DNA from: Lysobacteraceae bacterium SCN 69-320
GTDB taxonomy: Bacteria > Pseudomonadota > Gammaproteobacteria > Xanthomonadales > Rhodanobacteraceae
DNA length: 64,000 nt
Reading direction: 5' to 3'
Assembly (NCBI GenBank): GCA_001725155.1
Contig: MEFP01000005.1
Location: forward strand, 212,206 to 276,205
The notes beneath the pieces are model-generated. The model saw only the letters and a program-made list of their open reading frames with translations. It was not told where the DNA came from and ran no database searches. Position numbers and translations under genes: made by a program. Shown here one piece after another: positions 23,205 to 32,395 of the stretch. Each line of letters begins with the position of its first letter. Position 1 is the stretch's first letter.

Positions 23205-24149
23205 ATGGGCATGGGGCGCCGCCGCAAGCACGACAAGGGACTGCCGAGCCGGGTCTACCTGCGGCGCGGCGCCTACTACTACGTCCGGCCCAGCGACCAG
23301 AAGTGGCTGCCGCTCGGCAAGACAGAGCCAGAGATGCTGCGCGCGCTCGCGGCTGTGAAGGATGTCGGCGCGAACGCCCTGGCCGATCTCTTTGACCGGT
23401 ACGAACTCGAGATCCTGCCGACCAAGGCGCCGAAAACACGCAAGGATCAAACGCATCAGCTCAAGCGCTTGCGCCTCGCGTTCGCTGACTTCGCGACGCC
23501 CGATGCGATCGAGCCGCGCGACATTGCCGCGTACCTCGATGCGAGCCCGAAGGCGGTCATGGCGAACCGGGAAATTGCCCTGCTCTCGCACGTGTTCAAG
23601 AAGGCAATCCGGTGGGGGCTGGCGAGCGTCAATCCGTGCACCGGCGTCGAGCGCAACAAAGAGCAGGTGCGGCGGTACTACGTCGAAGATTGGGACTTCT
23701 GGCTTGCCTGGGTCTACGCGCCGGCGCACCTGCGAGCGCTGATGGAGCTCGCGTATCTGACCGGCCAGCGGCAGGAAGACGTGATGTCGATTCGGCTGGC
23801 GGATCTGCGCCAGGACGGGATCTACGTCAAGCAGCGCAAGACCGGTAACGAGATCATCGTGGGATGGACGCCGCGGCTGACAGCGCTGGTGGCGGCGCTG
23901 CGCGAGCGGCCGGTGGCGAGCGTGTGGCTCGTCGCCGACGGCCGCGGCCAGCGCTACACGCTCGCCGCGGTGCGCACGGCATGGACGCGGCTCATGGAGC
24001 GCTGCCCGTGCAAGCGCTTCCAGTTCCGCGACATCCGGAAAAAGAGCGCGAACGACCACGAGACCGGCAGGCATCTCGGACACCGCGAGAAGGGCACGCT
24101 GGCCCAGGTGTACCGCATCAAGCCGGCCGTCGTGCCTGGCATCGGCTGA
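23205..24149 (+). CDS. Phage tyrosine integrase
   Basis: 314 residues. The N-terminal arm-binding region (about 10-50) is followed by a core-binding domain and the catalytic domain. Catalytic residues: Arg189 (TGQRQED), Lys near 212, RDIRKKSA in the place of the usual HxxR (Arg275/Arg278), His293 (LGHRE) and the nucleophile Tyr303 (VYRI). The usual His of the HxxR box is Arg here, a known variant. It ends 72 bases from tRNA-Thr, pointing at its 3' end, so it most likely integrates there. Confidence 0.93.
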   Translation: MGMGRRRKHDKGLPSRVYLRRGAYYYVRPSDQKWLPLGKTEPEMLRALAAVKDVGANALADLFDRYELEILPTKAPKTRKDQTHQLKRLRLAFADFATPDAIEPRDIAAYLDASPKAVMANREIALLSHVFKKAIRWGLASVNPCTGVERNKEQVRRYYVEDWDFWLAWVYAPAHLRALMELAYLTGQRQEDVMSIRLADLRQDGIYVKQRKTGNEIIVGWTPRLTALVAALRERPVASVWLVADGRGQRYTLAAVRTAWTRLMERCPCKRFQFRDIRKKSANDHETGRHLGHREKGTLAQVYRIKPAVVPGIG

Positions 24150-24157
24150 GCAGAATA

Positions 24158-24184
24158 TTGGACGCGTCCAAAATGGTTTTGGAC
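24158..24184. repeat. Palindrome and repeat of TTGGAC between integrase and attachment site
   Basis: A perfect 14-bp palindrome TTGGACGCGTCCAA (24158-24171) followed by another TTGGAC at 24179-24184. The place between int and the tRNA is where arm-type sites for integrase or excisionase lie. Confidence 0.45.
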
Positions 24185-24220
24185 AGCGACCGAAAGCAGC
24201 GACCTAAGTGATTGATTTTA

Positions 24221-24296
24221 TGGTGCCGGTTGCAGGAATCGAACCCGCGACCTACTGATTACAAATCAGTTGCTCTACCGACTGAGCTAAACCGGC
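24221..24296 (-). tRNA. tRNA-Thr (anticodon UGU); probable prophage attachment site
   Basis: On the minus strand the sequence folds as a tRNA with acceptor GCCGGTT/AACCGGC, anticodon loop TTTGTAA (TGT), T arm GCGGG-TTCGATT-CCTGC and encoded CCA. Its 3' end faces the integrase gene. Tyrosine integrases usually recombine within the 3' half of tRNA genes and restore it, so attR should overlap 24221-24270. The other copy would lie left of the window. Confidence 0.95.
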
Positions 24297-24470
24297 GCCG
24301 CGCGGATTGTAGGCGCGGCCGCGGCGGTGGGGCAACGCGAACGGCGGTCGGGCGGACTCCGACGGGGCTGGGCGGATGCCGGTCCGGGCCGCGTCGATCC
24401 CGGCCGGGTATCGGCCCGGCCGCCGCCCGTCTCACTGCACGCCGAAGCAGCCATGCAGCGACCTGCCGCC

Positions 24471-25394
24471 TCAGCCGCGCGGATGATGCTGCGCATGCAG
24501 CCGCTTGAGGCCTTCGCGGGCGACGTAGGTGTAGATCTGCGTCGTCGACAGGGAGCTGTGGCCGAGCAGCAGCTGCAGCGCACGCAGGTCGGCGCCGTGG
24601 TTGAGCAGGTGGGTGGCGAAGGAATGACGCAGCACGTGCGGCGAGATGCGCTGGCTGGCGATGCCGGCGACCTGGCCGTGTTTCTTGACCATGGTCCAGA
24701 ACATCTGCCGCGTCATGCCGGCGGCGCGGGCGGTCACGAAGACGGCTTCGGCGATGCGGCCGCGCAGCAGCACGGGGCGCGACTGCTGCACGTACTGCTC
24801 GAGCCAGTGCTGGGCTTCTTCGCCGAGCGGCACGAGGCGGTCCTTGCCGCCCTTGCCGGTCACGCGCAGCACGCCCTGGCGCAGGTTGATCTGGTCGGCG
24901 CGCAGGCCGACGAGTTCGCTGACGCGCAGGCCGGTCGCATACAGCAGTTCGAGCATCGCGCGGTCGCGCAGGCCCAACGGCGTGGCGATGTCGGGCGCGC
25001 GGATCAGCGCTTCGACTTCGCCTTCGCTGAGCGCTTTCGGCAAGGCACGCGGGAGTTTCGGCGCATCCAGCAGCAGGGTCGGGTCCTGCTCGACCAGGCC
25101 GAGGCGGCGCATGAGCCTGTAGTAGCGCCGCAAGGTGGACAGCAGCCGCGCGTTGGAACGCGCCGTGTATTTCGCCGCGGCGCGCGCGGCCAGATAGCGA
25201 TACAGCAGTTCGCGCGAGGCCGTCGCGAGGCCGGCGTCCTGCCCGGCCAGCCAGCGCGCGAAGCCGACCAGATCGCTGCGATAGCTGGCCAGCGTGTTCT
25301 CAGCCAGGCCGAATTCGGACCAGGCCCGTTCGACGAACTGCTCGATCGCGGCACGATCATGTTCGGGCAATGGCGGGGATTCGATCTCGGTCAT
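24471..25394 (-). CDS. xerD: Site-specific tyrosine recombinase XerD
   Basis: 307 residues, XerD length. An N-terminal SAM-like domain (15-100) precedes the catalytic domain with Arg157 (TGLRVSE), Lys181 (GKGGKDR), His253 and Arg256 (HVLRHSFATHLL), His279 (LGHSSLSTTQIY) and Tyr288. With XerC it resolves chromosome dimers at dif near the septum. It reads away from the upstream RDD gene. It is chromosomal, not prophage: it lies beyond the tRNA and is highly typical. Confidence 0.92.
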   Translation of the reverse strand: MTEIESPPLPEHDRAAIEQFVERAWSEFGLAENTLASYRSDLVGFARWLAGQDAGLATASRELLYRYLAARAAAKYTARSNARLLSTLRRYYRLMRRLGLVEQDPTLLLDAPKLPRALPKALSEGEVEALIRAPDIATPLGLRDRAMLELLYATGLRVSELVGLRADQINLRQGVLRVTGKGGKDRLVPLGEEAQHWLEQYVQQSRPVLLRGRIAEAVFVTARAAGMTRQMFWTMVKKHGQVAGIASQRISPHVLRHSFATHLLNHGADLRALQLLLGHSSLSTTQIYTYVAREGLKRLHAQHHPRG

Positions 25395-25504
25395 GCGCGG
25401 AACCGGCGGAAAGGCGCGCAGCGTAGCGCAAAGCCCGTGCAGCGGATGACAGTGCGCACGAATGGCTGCATGCTTGCGCGGTTTCTCCTGCCGAAATGCC
25501 GCGC

Positions 25505-25930
25505 ATGACCGACGCCACGCCCCGGCCGGCCCATCTGGGCTGGCGCCTCGCCGCCGCGATCTACGATCTGTTTCCGCTGATCGCCATCTGGATGGTGACC
25601 GGCACCGTGGCGATGATCGCGACGCGCGGGACGCTGGACTACCACGCGCTCTGGTATCGCCTGCTGCTACTCGGCGTCACGGCGGCCTACTACGTGCCGT
25701 CCTGGCACTACGGCGGCCAGACCATCGGCATGCGCGCCTGGCGTCTGCGCCTCGCCGACGGCAGCGGACGTCCGCCGGGCTGGGGCGCGGCGCTGCTGCG
25801 CTTCGTCGTCGCGCCGTTGTCGCTGGCCGCCGGCGCGCTGGGCTTTCTCTGGTGCCTGTTCGAGCGCGAGCGGCGCGGCTGGCACGATCTGGCCGCCGGC
25901 ACGCGCCTGCTGCGGCTGCCGAAATCCTGA
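25505..25930 (+). CDS. RDD family membrane protein
   Basis: About 141 residues. The RDD pattern is seen as RLAAAIYDLFPLIAIWM, a second membrane segment near 45-62, GQTIGMRAWRLRLAD and a third segment with LAAGALGFLWCLFERERRGWHDLAAGTRLL. Such proteins are small polytopic membrane proteins of unclear transport role. It is divergent from xerD, an arrangement often seen in this group. An ATG 9 bases upstream is also possible. Confidence 0.85.
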   Translation: MTDATPRPAHLGWRLAAAIYDLFPLIAIWMVTGTVAMIATRGTLDYHALWYRLLLLGVTAAYYVPSWHYGGQTIGMRAWRLRLADGSGRPPGWGAALLRFVVAPLSLAAGALGFLWCLFERERRGWHDLAAGTRLLRLPKS

Positions 25931-25942
25931 CGCGGCCACGTC

Positions 25943-26356
25943 ATGCCCGAACAGATCCTGCTCGTCGCCGGCGCGCTGATCTTCGGCACGCTCGGCCTGA
26001 TCCATCTGATCTGCACTTTCGCCGGCGGCGCGTTCGCGCCGCGCGATGCGGCGACGCGCACGGCGATGGAATCGACCTCGCCGCAGCTGACGCGCGAGAC
26101 CACGATGTGGCGCGCCTGGATCGGCTTCAACGCGAGCCACAGCCTCGGTGCGATCGTGTTCGCCGTGTTCGTGCTGCTGCTCGCGCTGGGGCACATGCCG
26201 CTGCTGCGCGCAGCACCCGTATTCGCCTGGGTCGCCGCGCTCAACGCAGTGGCCTGGCTGTGGCTGGCCCGGCGCTACTGGTTCCGCGTGCCGTTCGTCG
26301 GGCTGCTGCTGGCGAGCCTGTGTTTCGCGATCGCGGCGCTGCGCCTGAGCTTCTGA
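25943..26356 (+). CDS. Small membrane protein, 137 aa, four predicted membrane helices
   Basis: Hydrophobic segments at about 5-28, 60-84, 88-110 and 114-135, with RETTMWRAWIGFNASHSLGAI in between. This N-A-S-H-S-x-G motif recurs in a family of small uncharacterised bacterial membrane proteins. It is 12 bases from the RDD gene and probably in one transcript. No function is known to me. Confidence 0.7.
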   Translation: MPEQILLVAGALIFGTLGLIHLICTFAGGAFAPRDAATRTAMESTSPQLTRETTMWRAWIGFNASHSLGAIVFAVFVLLLALGHMPLLRAAPVFAWVAALNAVAWLWLARRYWFRVPFVGLLLASLCFAIAALRLSF

Positions 26357-26366
26357 ACGCCGCGCG

Positions 26367-27467
26367 TCAGCCCGCCCTGCGGAAGTACCAGACCGCCAGC
26401 GCGATCAGCAGCAGCGCGGGCAATGCCGTCGCAAACGCGAGGTTCACGCCGTAGACGGCGCCGACGTTGGACAGCGAGCGCTGCAGGAAGCCCCAGGCAA
26501 TCGCCAGCACCATGCCGATGAAAATGCGTTTGCCCATGCCGCCGCTGCGCAGGGTGCCGAACGCCGACGGCAGCGCGCAGAACACGAGCACGAGTACGTT
26601 GAGCGGCCAGAACAGGCGGGTCCAGAACGCCTTCTCGAACTCCTGCGCGTCCTGGCCGTTGCGCTTGAGGTAACGGATGTTGCGGCGCAGGTCGCTGACC
26701 GACAGATAGTCGGGCTGGACGATGGACAGCGCGAGCATGCGCGGGTCCAGGCCCGACTTCCAATGCGTGGTTGCCTCGGTCGTGCTGGTCGCGTCGGCTT
26801 CGCCGAAGCGCGTGCGGCGCACGTTCTGCATGGTCCATTCGCCGACGCGGTGCAGCGCAGTCTCGGCGATCGCGATCGACAGCAGCTGGCCCTTGGGCGT
26901 GAACTCGAACACGCGCACGTCGGCCAGGCTCACTTCGCGCACGCCGTCGACCTGGCGCGTCGTGCCTTGCTTGGCATTGATGAACGTGTCCCCGTCGCGC
27001 GCCCAGATGCCGCCGCCGCGCTGGCCGATCGCGACGGTGTCGGACTTGGCGCGCAGCGCCAGCGCCTGGGCCTGCTGTTCGGCAGCCGGCGCGACGGTCT
27101 CGCCGACGGCCGCGACGAGCAGGGTCGCCACGGCCAGCGAGAACGCCGCCGACAGGCAGATGCGCATCTTCGACAGGCCCGCGGCACGCAGTGCGGTGAG
27201 CTCGCCGGTGCCGGCCAGTGCGCCCATGCCGAGCAGCGAGCCGATCAGCGCGGCATTGCCGAACCATTCGTAGCTGCGCCGCGGCACGGTCAGCAGGATC
27301 TGCAGCGCGACCGTGCCGACGCCGTAGTTGCCCTTGCCGGCATCGGAGGCTTCGCGCACGAACGCCTGCGCGGCGTCCAGACCGACCAGCAGCAGCCAGG
27401 TCACGAGCACGGCCGAGAACGTGCTGTAGGCGACGAGCCGGTCGACCCGCTTGATGCGCCAGATCAT
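26367..27467 (-). CDS. lptG: LPS export ABC transporter permease LptG
   Basis: 366 residues. Six membrane helices flank a periplasmic beta-jellyroll, as in the YjgQ family. The start MIWRIKRVDRLVAYSTFSAVL and the TGELTALRAAGLS coupling-helix region are characteristic. It forms the LptB2FG complex that extracts LPS from the inner membrane. Start at 27467, overlapping the lptF stop by ATGA; a longer frame upstream lies within lptF and is not used. Confidence 0.92.
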   Translation of the reverse strand: MIWRIKRVDRLVAYSTFSAVLVTWLLLVGLDAAQAFVREASDAGKGNYGVGTVALQILLTVPRRSYEWFGNAALIGSLLGMGALAGTGELTALRAAGLSKMRICLSAAFSLAVATLLVAAVGETVAPAAEQQAQALALRAKSDTVAIGQRGGGIWARDGDTFINAKQGTTRQVDGVREVSLADVRVFEFTPKGQLLSIAIAETALHRVGEWTMQNVRRTRFGEADATSTTEATTHWKSGLDPRMLALSIVQPDYLSVSDLRRNIRYLKRNGQDAQEFEKAFWTRLFWPLNVLVLVFCALPSAFGTLRSGGMGKRIFIGMVLAIAWGFLQRSLSNVGAVYGVNLAFATALPALLLIALAVWYFRRAG

Positions 27468-28600
27468 GCGCGCTCTCCGCGCGCCGCGGATTTGCGCCGT
27501 TCGCCTTTCGGCGCCGGCGCAGCAATGCGGTCGCTGCGCCAGAGCAGCCACAGCGCCAGCGCCGCGGCCGGCAGATGCACCCACCACAGGCCGACGAACG
27601 ACGGTGCGCGGCCCTGTTCGATCAGCGCGCGGCCGAAGCCGAGCCAGCCCAGGTAGATCAGATAGCAGAGCAAGGCCACGAGCACGCTGGCATAGCGCGC
27701 CTCGCGCGGCCGCGTGCGCGACAGCGGCACGGCGAGCAGGGCGAGGATGGCCGCCGACAGCGGCGCGGCCAGGCGCCAGTGCAGCTCGGCGCGCTGCAGC
27801 GGTTCGTTGCTGGCCAGCAGCTCGCCAGTCGGCACGGCGCGCTTGAGCGCCTCGGGCGTGTCGTCGGATTCGTTGTCGGCCAGGGCGATGTCGTTGCCCT
27901 TGAAACGCAGCAGGCGGAAATCGTCGTGACCGATGCGGCCTTCGACGCGGAAGCCGTCCTGCAGTGCCAGGAAGCGGCCCTCGCCGTCGCTTTCGCGGCG
28001 CAATTCACCGCGTTCGGCGGTGATCACGTCGATGCGCGTGTCTTCGCCGTCGGCGCGCTCGGTCTCGACGAACATGCGCTCGAAGCGCGAACCGCGATCG
28101 TTCATGCCGCCGACGTAGATCACGCCGCCGCGCCCCGGCAGCTGCACGAAACGGCCGGCTTCCAGGCCGGCCACGACCAGCGAGCGGTTCGCTTCCTCGA
28201 CCAGGCTGTGGGACAGCCGCTGCGCCGCCGGCGCCAGCCAGAACGAGATCAGGCCGATGCCGACGATGACTGGCGCGGCCAGCCAGGTCAGCGGACGCAA
28301 CAGACCGGTCAGCGGCATGCCTACGCCCTGCAGCACGGCCATCTCGCTGTCGCGCCAGAGCCGGCCGTAGGCCAGCAGCACACCGATGAACAGGGCCAGC
28401 GGCAGCAGGATGCTCAGCGCATCCAAGGTACGCAAGCCCAGGATTTCAAACACCAGATTGCCCGGCAGCCGGCCGCGCGCGACCTTGGTCAGGACATCGG
28501 TGATGGTGCCGCCCAGAGTCACGACCAGCAGGACGACGGCGCTGGCGAAGCCGCCGAAAGCCAGTTCGCGCAAGAGATAGCGATCAATGATTCTGAGCAT
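27464..28600 (-). CDS. lptF: LPS export ABC transporter permease LptF
   Basis: 378 residues. It begins MLRIIDRYLLRELAFGGFASAVVLL, with a YGRLWRDSEMAVLQGVG coupling region, a periplasmic domain (about 125-260) and three C-terminal membrane helices. It partners LptG and is encoded just upstream of it. The start at 28600 places the first helix correctly; the longer open frame has no homology-like features. Divergent from pepA, with about 134 bases of shared promoter region. Confidence 0.92.
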   Translation of the reverse strand: MLRIIDRYLLRELAFGGFASAVVLLVVTLGGTITDVLTKVARGRLPGNLVFEILGLRTLDALSILLPLALFIGVLLAYGRLWRDSEMAVLQGVGMPLTGLLRPLTWLAAPVIVGIGLISFWLAPAAQRLSHSLVEEANRSLVVAGLEAGRFVQLPGRGGVIYVGGMNDRGSRFERMFVETERADGEDTRIDVITAERGELRRESDGEGRFLALQDGFRVEGRIGHDDFRLLRFKGNDIALADNESDDTPEALKRAVPTGELLASNEPLQRAELHWRLAAPLSAAILALLAVPLSRTRPREARYASVLVALLCYLIYLGWLGFGRALIEQGRAPSFVGLWWVHLPAAALALWLLWRSDRIAAPAPKGERRKSAARGERA

Positions 28601-28734
28601 TGTGAAGGGCTTGTGCGATAATCCGGGCGCTTGTGCCGGTCGCGCACAAGAACATTCCCCCAAAGTTTAACCGGCCAGGCCCCGCGGCGCGGCATGCGTA
28701 GCGGGTCCGGGCCACTTTCGTCCGGTGCCCGTTC

Positions 28735-30213
28735 ATGACGATCCAGTTCTCTCTTGCCAGCGCCACTCCCGAAACCGAAGCGACGCCCTGCGTCGTCGTC
28801 GGTGTCTATGAAGACAAGATGCTGACCAGCGCCGCCGCGCGGGTCGACGAAGCCTCGGGCGGCACGATCAAGCGCCTGATTGATTCCGGCGACGTCAGCG
28901 GCAAGCTGGGCAGCAACCATGTGCTGTTCGGCCTGTCCGGCATCAACGCCGCGCGCGTACTGGTGGTCGGCCTCGGCGAGCAGAAGAAGCTCGACAGCGC
29001 GCGCTTCCAGCGCGCCTCCAGCGAAGCCGCACGGGTGCTCAAGGGTCTGCCGATCGCCGGTGCGACCTCGTTCCTGACCGAAATCGACGTGCCGGGCCGC
29101 GACCTGCACTGGAAGCTGCGCACGGCAGCGCTGGCGACCGACCATGCCGCGTACAAGTACACGGCCACGTTCAAGCCCAAGGACAAGCCGCGCGGCGACA
29201 GCTTCGGCGCGATCGCCTTCGCCGCCGACGCGTCGGCCCGGTCTGCGCTGGACCAGGCAGCGGCCATCGCCGCCGGCGTGCGCCAGGCACGCGAGCTCGG
29301 CAACCTGCCGCCGAACGTCTGCAACCCGGCCTATATCGCGGCGCAGGCGCAGAAGTACGCCGAGGCCACCGACGGCGTCAGCTGCGAAGTGCTCGAACGC
29401 GAGCAGATGCAGGAACTCGGCATGGGCTCGCTGCTCGGCGTCGCACAGGGCTCGGCCAATCCGCCCAAGCTCGTGGTGCTGCGCTGGAACGGCGGCGGCA
29501 ACGCGCGGCCGTATGCGCTGGTCGGCAAGGGCATCACGTTCGACACGGGCGGCATCTCGCTGAAGCCCGGCCCGGGCATGGAAGAAATGAAGTTCGACAT
29601 GTGCGGCGCGGCCGGCATGTTCGGAGCGTTCGTCGCGGCCACGACCCTGAAGCTGCCGCTGAATCTGGTCTGCGTGCTGGCTGCGGTCGAGAACATGCCC
29701 GACGGCAGCTCCTACCGCCCGAGCGACGTGCTGACCAGCATGTCGGGCCTGACCATCGAAGTGCTCAATACCGACGCCGAAGGCCGCCTGATCCTCTGCG
29801 ACGCGCTGACCTACGTGCAGAAGTACAACCCGCAGGTCATCATCGACGCGGCCACCCTGACCGGCGCCTGCGTGATCGCGCTGGGCAAGCACGCCTCGGG
29901 CCTCATGAGCAAGGACGACGAGCTGGCCGATCAGCTGCTCGCCGCCGGCAATGCCAGCCTCGACCGCGCCTGGCGCCTGCCGCTCTGGGACGACTACCAG
30001 AGCCAGCTCGATTCGGGCTTCGCCGACGTGGCCAACATCGGCGGCAAGAACGCCGGCGCGATCACCGCAGGCTGCTTCCTCGCGCGCTTCACCGAAGGCC
30101 AGCGCTGGGCCCACCTGGACGTGGCCGGCACGGCCTGGGACGAAGGCCGCAAGGGCCTCGCCACCGGTCGCCCGGTGCCGCTGCTGGTGCAGTACCTGAT
30201 CGACCGCTGCTGA
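28735..30213 (+). CDS. pepA: Leucyl aminopeptidase (M17, PepA)
   Basis: 492 residues. The C-terminal catalytic domain has the M17 signature NTDAEGRL (345-352), metal ligands around GKGITFDTGG (Lys265, Asp270) and KFDMCGAAG. It is a cytosolic hexameric metallopeptidase that removes N-terminal residues; in E. coli PepA also helps Xer recombination. Divergent from lptFG and followed by holC, the typical gammaproteobacterial order. Confidence 0.95.
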   Translation: MTIQFSLASATPETEATPCVVVGVYEDKMLTSAAARVDEASGGTIKRLIDSGDVSGKLGSNHVLFGLSGINAARVLVVGLGEQKKLDSARFQRASSEAARVLKGLPIAGATSFLTEIDVPGRDLHWKLRTAALATDHAAYKYTATFKPKDKPRGDSFGAIAFAADASARSALDQAAAIAAGVRQARELGNLPPNVCNPAYIAAQAQKYAEATDGVSCEVLEREQMQELGMGSLLGVAQGSANPPKLVVLRWNGGGNARPYALVGKGITFDTGGISLKPGPGMEEMKFDMCGAAGMFGAFVAATTLKLPLNLVCVLAAVENMPDGSSYRPSDVLTSMSGLTIEVLNTDAEGRLILCDALTYVQKYNPQVIIDAATLTGACVIALGKHASGLMSKDDELADQLLAAGNASLDRAWRLPLWDDYQSQLDSGFADVANIGGKNAGAITAGCFLARFTEGQRWAHLDVAGTAWDEGRKGLATGRPVPLLVQYLIDRC

Positions 30214-30304
30214 CGCACGCCCGTCGGCGCCGCAGGCCTGCAGGCTTGCGGCGCCGATACCGTCCGCCACATCGTTGCGTCCACTCCTACCGGCTACGCG
30301 ATCC

Positions 30305-30727
30305 ATGCCCCGCGCCGACTTCTACCTGATCGACAAGCCGCGTTTCCGCGCCGACCCGCTGCTGCTGGTCTGCGAACTCGCGCGGCGCGCGTATGCGAGC
30401 GGGCAGCCGACCCTGATCCTCGCGCGCTCTTTGGAACAGGCCGAGGAAATCGACGGCAAGCTCTGGGAGTTCGACGAGGACGCGTTCATACCGCACCAGA
30501 TCGCCGGCGACGAGGACGACGAAGTCACGCCGGTACTCGTCGTCGCCCCCGGCACCACGACGCCCGACCGGCCTTTGGTCATCAACCTGCGCGACGACTG
30601 CGCACCGGGCCTGTTCGAGCGCGTGCTCGAAGTCGTGCCGGCCGAGGAATCGCAGCGGCTGGGTTCGCGCGAGCGCTGGAAGACCTACAAGCACGCGGGA
30701 TTCGAGCTCAAGAAGTTCGACATGTGA
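30305..30727 (+). CDS. holC: DNA polymerase III subunit chi
   Basis: 140 residues. The chi fold is seen in PRADFYLIDKPRF, LLVCELARRAYASGQPTLIL, WEFDEDAFIPHQI and the DRPLVINLRDD motif. It links the clamp loader to SSB. Start at 30305 (a longer frame upstream lacks similarity). It directly follows pepA, as usual, but valS, which commonly comes next, is not here. Confidence 0.92.
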   Translation: MPRADFYLIDKPRFRADPLLLVCELARRAYASGQPTLILARSLEQAEEIDGKLWEFDEDAFIPHQIAGDEDDEVTPVLVVAPGTTTPDRPLVINLRDDCAPGLFERVLEVVPAEESQRLGSRERWKTYKHAGFELKKFDM

Positions 30728-31057
30728 GGCTGCTCGCGGCGCGCGGGAGTTGTCGACTGCGCCCGGGAGGCTGGCGGCTGTACGCGGAAGCGCGGACCTG
30801 GGCGCTTCGCCGGCTGGTGGCGAATGTGCGCCAGCGAAGGAATGCATGCGCGCCGGCGAACGGTCGCGGGTGCGCCTCGTCGAACGGTGCAGCGAATGGG
30901 ATGGAGCCTCGTTCGGCGTTCGCGGCGCGGGAAGACCTCGACGTTGCGCATTGCCGCGTCCTCGGCAACCCGGCCGTCAATGTGGACCTGTATCGCCCTG
31001 ATTCGGCCCCAGGCTTGCTCCGTCGCATTTCGCCGACGCACGCCAAGGAACCGCGCC
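30728..31057. other. Gene-free stretch after holC
   Basis: 330 bases with only unconvincing open frames of strong Arg bias. The expected next gene in many relatives, valS, is absent. I see no clear hairpin terminator or repeat, apart from an AAGGA ribosome site at its right end for the next gene. Confidence 0.6.
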
Positions 31058-31993
31058 ATGACGCTCGATACCGCCTGCGGCACACCGCATGGAGCCCCCG
31101 TCGACTACAACTGGACGCGCCTGCTGCGCCGCGACGAGACGCCACACGCGCGCCTGCGCCTGCGCCCGGGCACCGCGCGTCTGCTGCGCGCGTTCGGCGT
31201 GCTCGCCGCCGCGCCGGCCGCCGGTCCTGCGGCAACGGCCATCGTCGACGGCGCCCCGGTCGGTGATGCCGCCACGACAGCCGGCATCGATGCGCAGGCC
31301 ATCATCGAACTGCGCCAATACACCCTGCATCCGGGACAACGCGACAGCTTGATCGCATTGTTCGAGCGCCAGTTCGTCGAATCCCAGGAAGCCGAAGGCA
31401 TGCGCCTGCTCGGCCAGTTCCGCGATCTCGACGATCCGGATCGCTTCGTCTGGCTGCGCAGTTTCTCCGACATGCCGGCGCGCCGCGCCGCACTGCAAGC
31501 CTTTTACGGCGGACCGGTCTGGAAGGCACATCGCGAAGCCGCGAATGCGACGATGATGGATTCGGACGACGTGCTGTTGCTGCGGCCAGCCGATACGACT
31601 GCCGGGTTCGCGCTCGCCGGACGCCCGCGCCCGGCACCCGATGCGCAGGACAGCACAGCCGCTCTCGTCGTCGCCCATGTCCACTATCTGCGGCGCCCCG
31701 CGTCGCCGGCCGAATTCGATCTGATCCGCACGCGCGGCGAGGCAGGCTGGCGTGCGCAGGGCGCGCGTCCGCTGGCGCGGCTGGTCAGCGAATACGCCGA
31801 AAACACATTCCCGGCCCTGCCCGTACGCCGCGGCGAGCACGTGCTCGTCACATTCACGGCTTTCGACGACGCGGCACATCACGAGCGGGCAATGGCCGTC
31901 GCGCAGGAACTCGAAAGCGCGCTGCAACCGTATCGGTCGCGCGCAAGCGAAACCCTGCGCCTGCAGCCGACGCGACGCTCGCTGCTGCGCTGA
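31058..31993 (+). CDS. NIPSNAP family protein
   Basis: 311 residues from an ATG with AAGGA upstream. Two related halves: IIELRQYTLHPGQRDSLIALFERQFVESQEAEGMRLLGQF with DRFVWLRSFSDM, then a second with RRPASPAEFDLIR. NIPSNAP domains are ferredoxin-like (dimeric alpha/beta barrel) folds. Bacterial members are mostly uncharacterised. The N-terminal 80 residues are an extra, low-complexity leader, so a later start cannot be excluded. Confidence 0.8.
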   Translation: MTLDTACGTPHGAPVDYNWTRLLRRDETPHARLRLRPGTARLLRAFGVLAAAPAAGPAATAIVDGAPVGDAATTAGIDAQAIIELRQYTLHPGQRDSLIALFERQFVESQEAEGMRLLGQFRDLDDPDRFVWLRSFSDMPARRAALQAFYGGPVWKAHREAANATMMDSDDVLLLRPADTTAGFALAGRPRPAPDAQDSTAALVVAHVHYLRRPASPAEFDLIRTRGEAGWRAQGARPLARLVSEYAENTFPALPVRRGEHVLVTFTAFDDAAHHERAMAVAQELESALQPYRSRASETLRLQPTRRSLLR

Positions 31994-32395
31994 GCGCCGC
32001 GCGCGATGGTTGCGACGATCCGGCATCGGGCCGGAGGGCATGGGGGGGGATGCGTTGCCGCGCAGACACGCCCGTATCGTCGAGATCTTATGGAGTGTGT
32101 CGATCCGAAACGACGACAGCGCTTTCGCGACCGAAACGCAACGTCGCCAGACGAGGTCATGCCGGCCGCTCTCCGGCGGCTCGCAGGATCGACGGTCGAG
32201 AAAAATAGCAAAGGAGATTTTTTAAAAATCCGCAAGAAGAATGCCGGAAGGCACTGCGGACAGGGGGACCGGGACGGCATTTCGGACACAACCCCAACGG
32301 GGATCATTTTATCGAGTCCGGGCCACGTTTTGCAGTCCTGACAAGCGCCCGGCCGCGCGCTACCTTGCGCCGCCCGCTCTCCCCCGGACCCCGCC
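31994..32395. other. Gene-free stretch with an A/T-rich patch
   Basis: 402 bases. One 111-codon frame on the plus strand (32006-32341) has no similarity and atypical composition, so it is not called. An A/T-rich patch at 32205-32235 stands out from the GC-rich surroundings and could hold the promoter of the MATE gene. No repeat or hairpin of note. Confidence 0.5.

Noticed and set aside
32006..32341. 111-codon plus-strand frame between the NIPSNAP and MATE genes
   Set aside because: No similarity, no ribosome site and an A/T-rich part; more likely promoter region.
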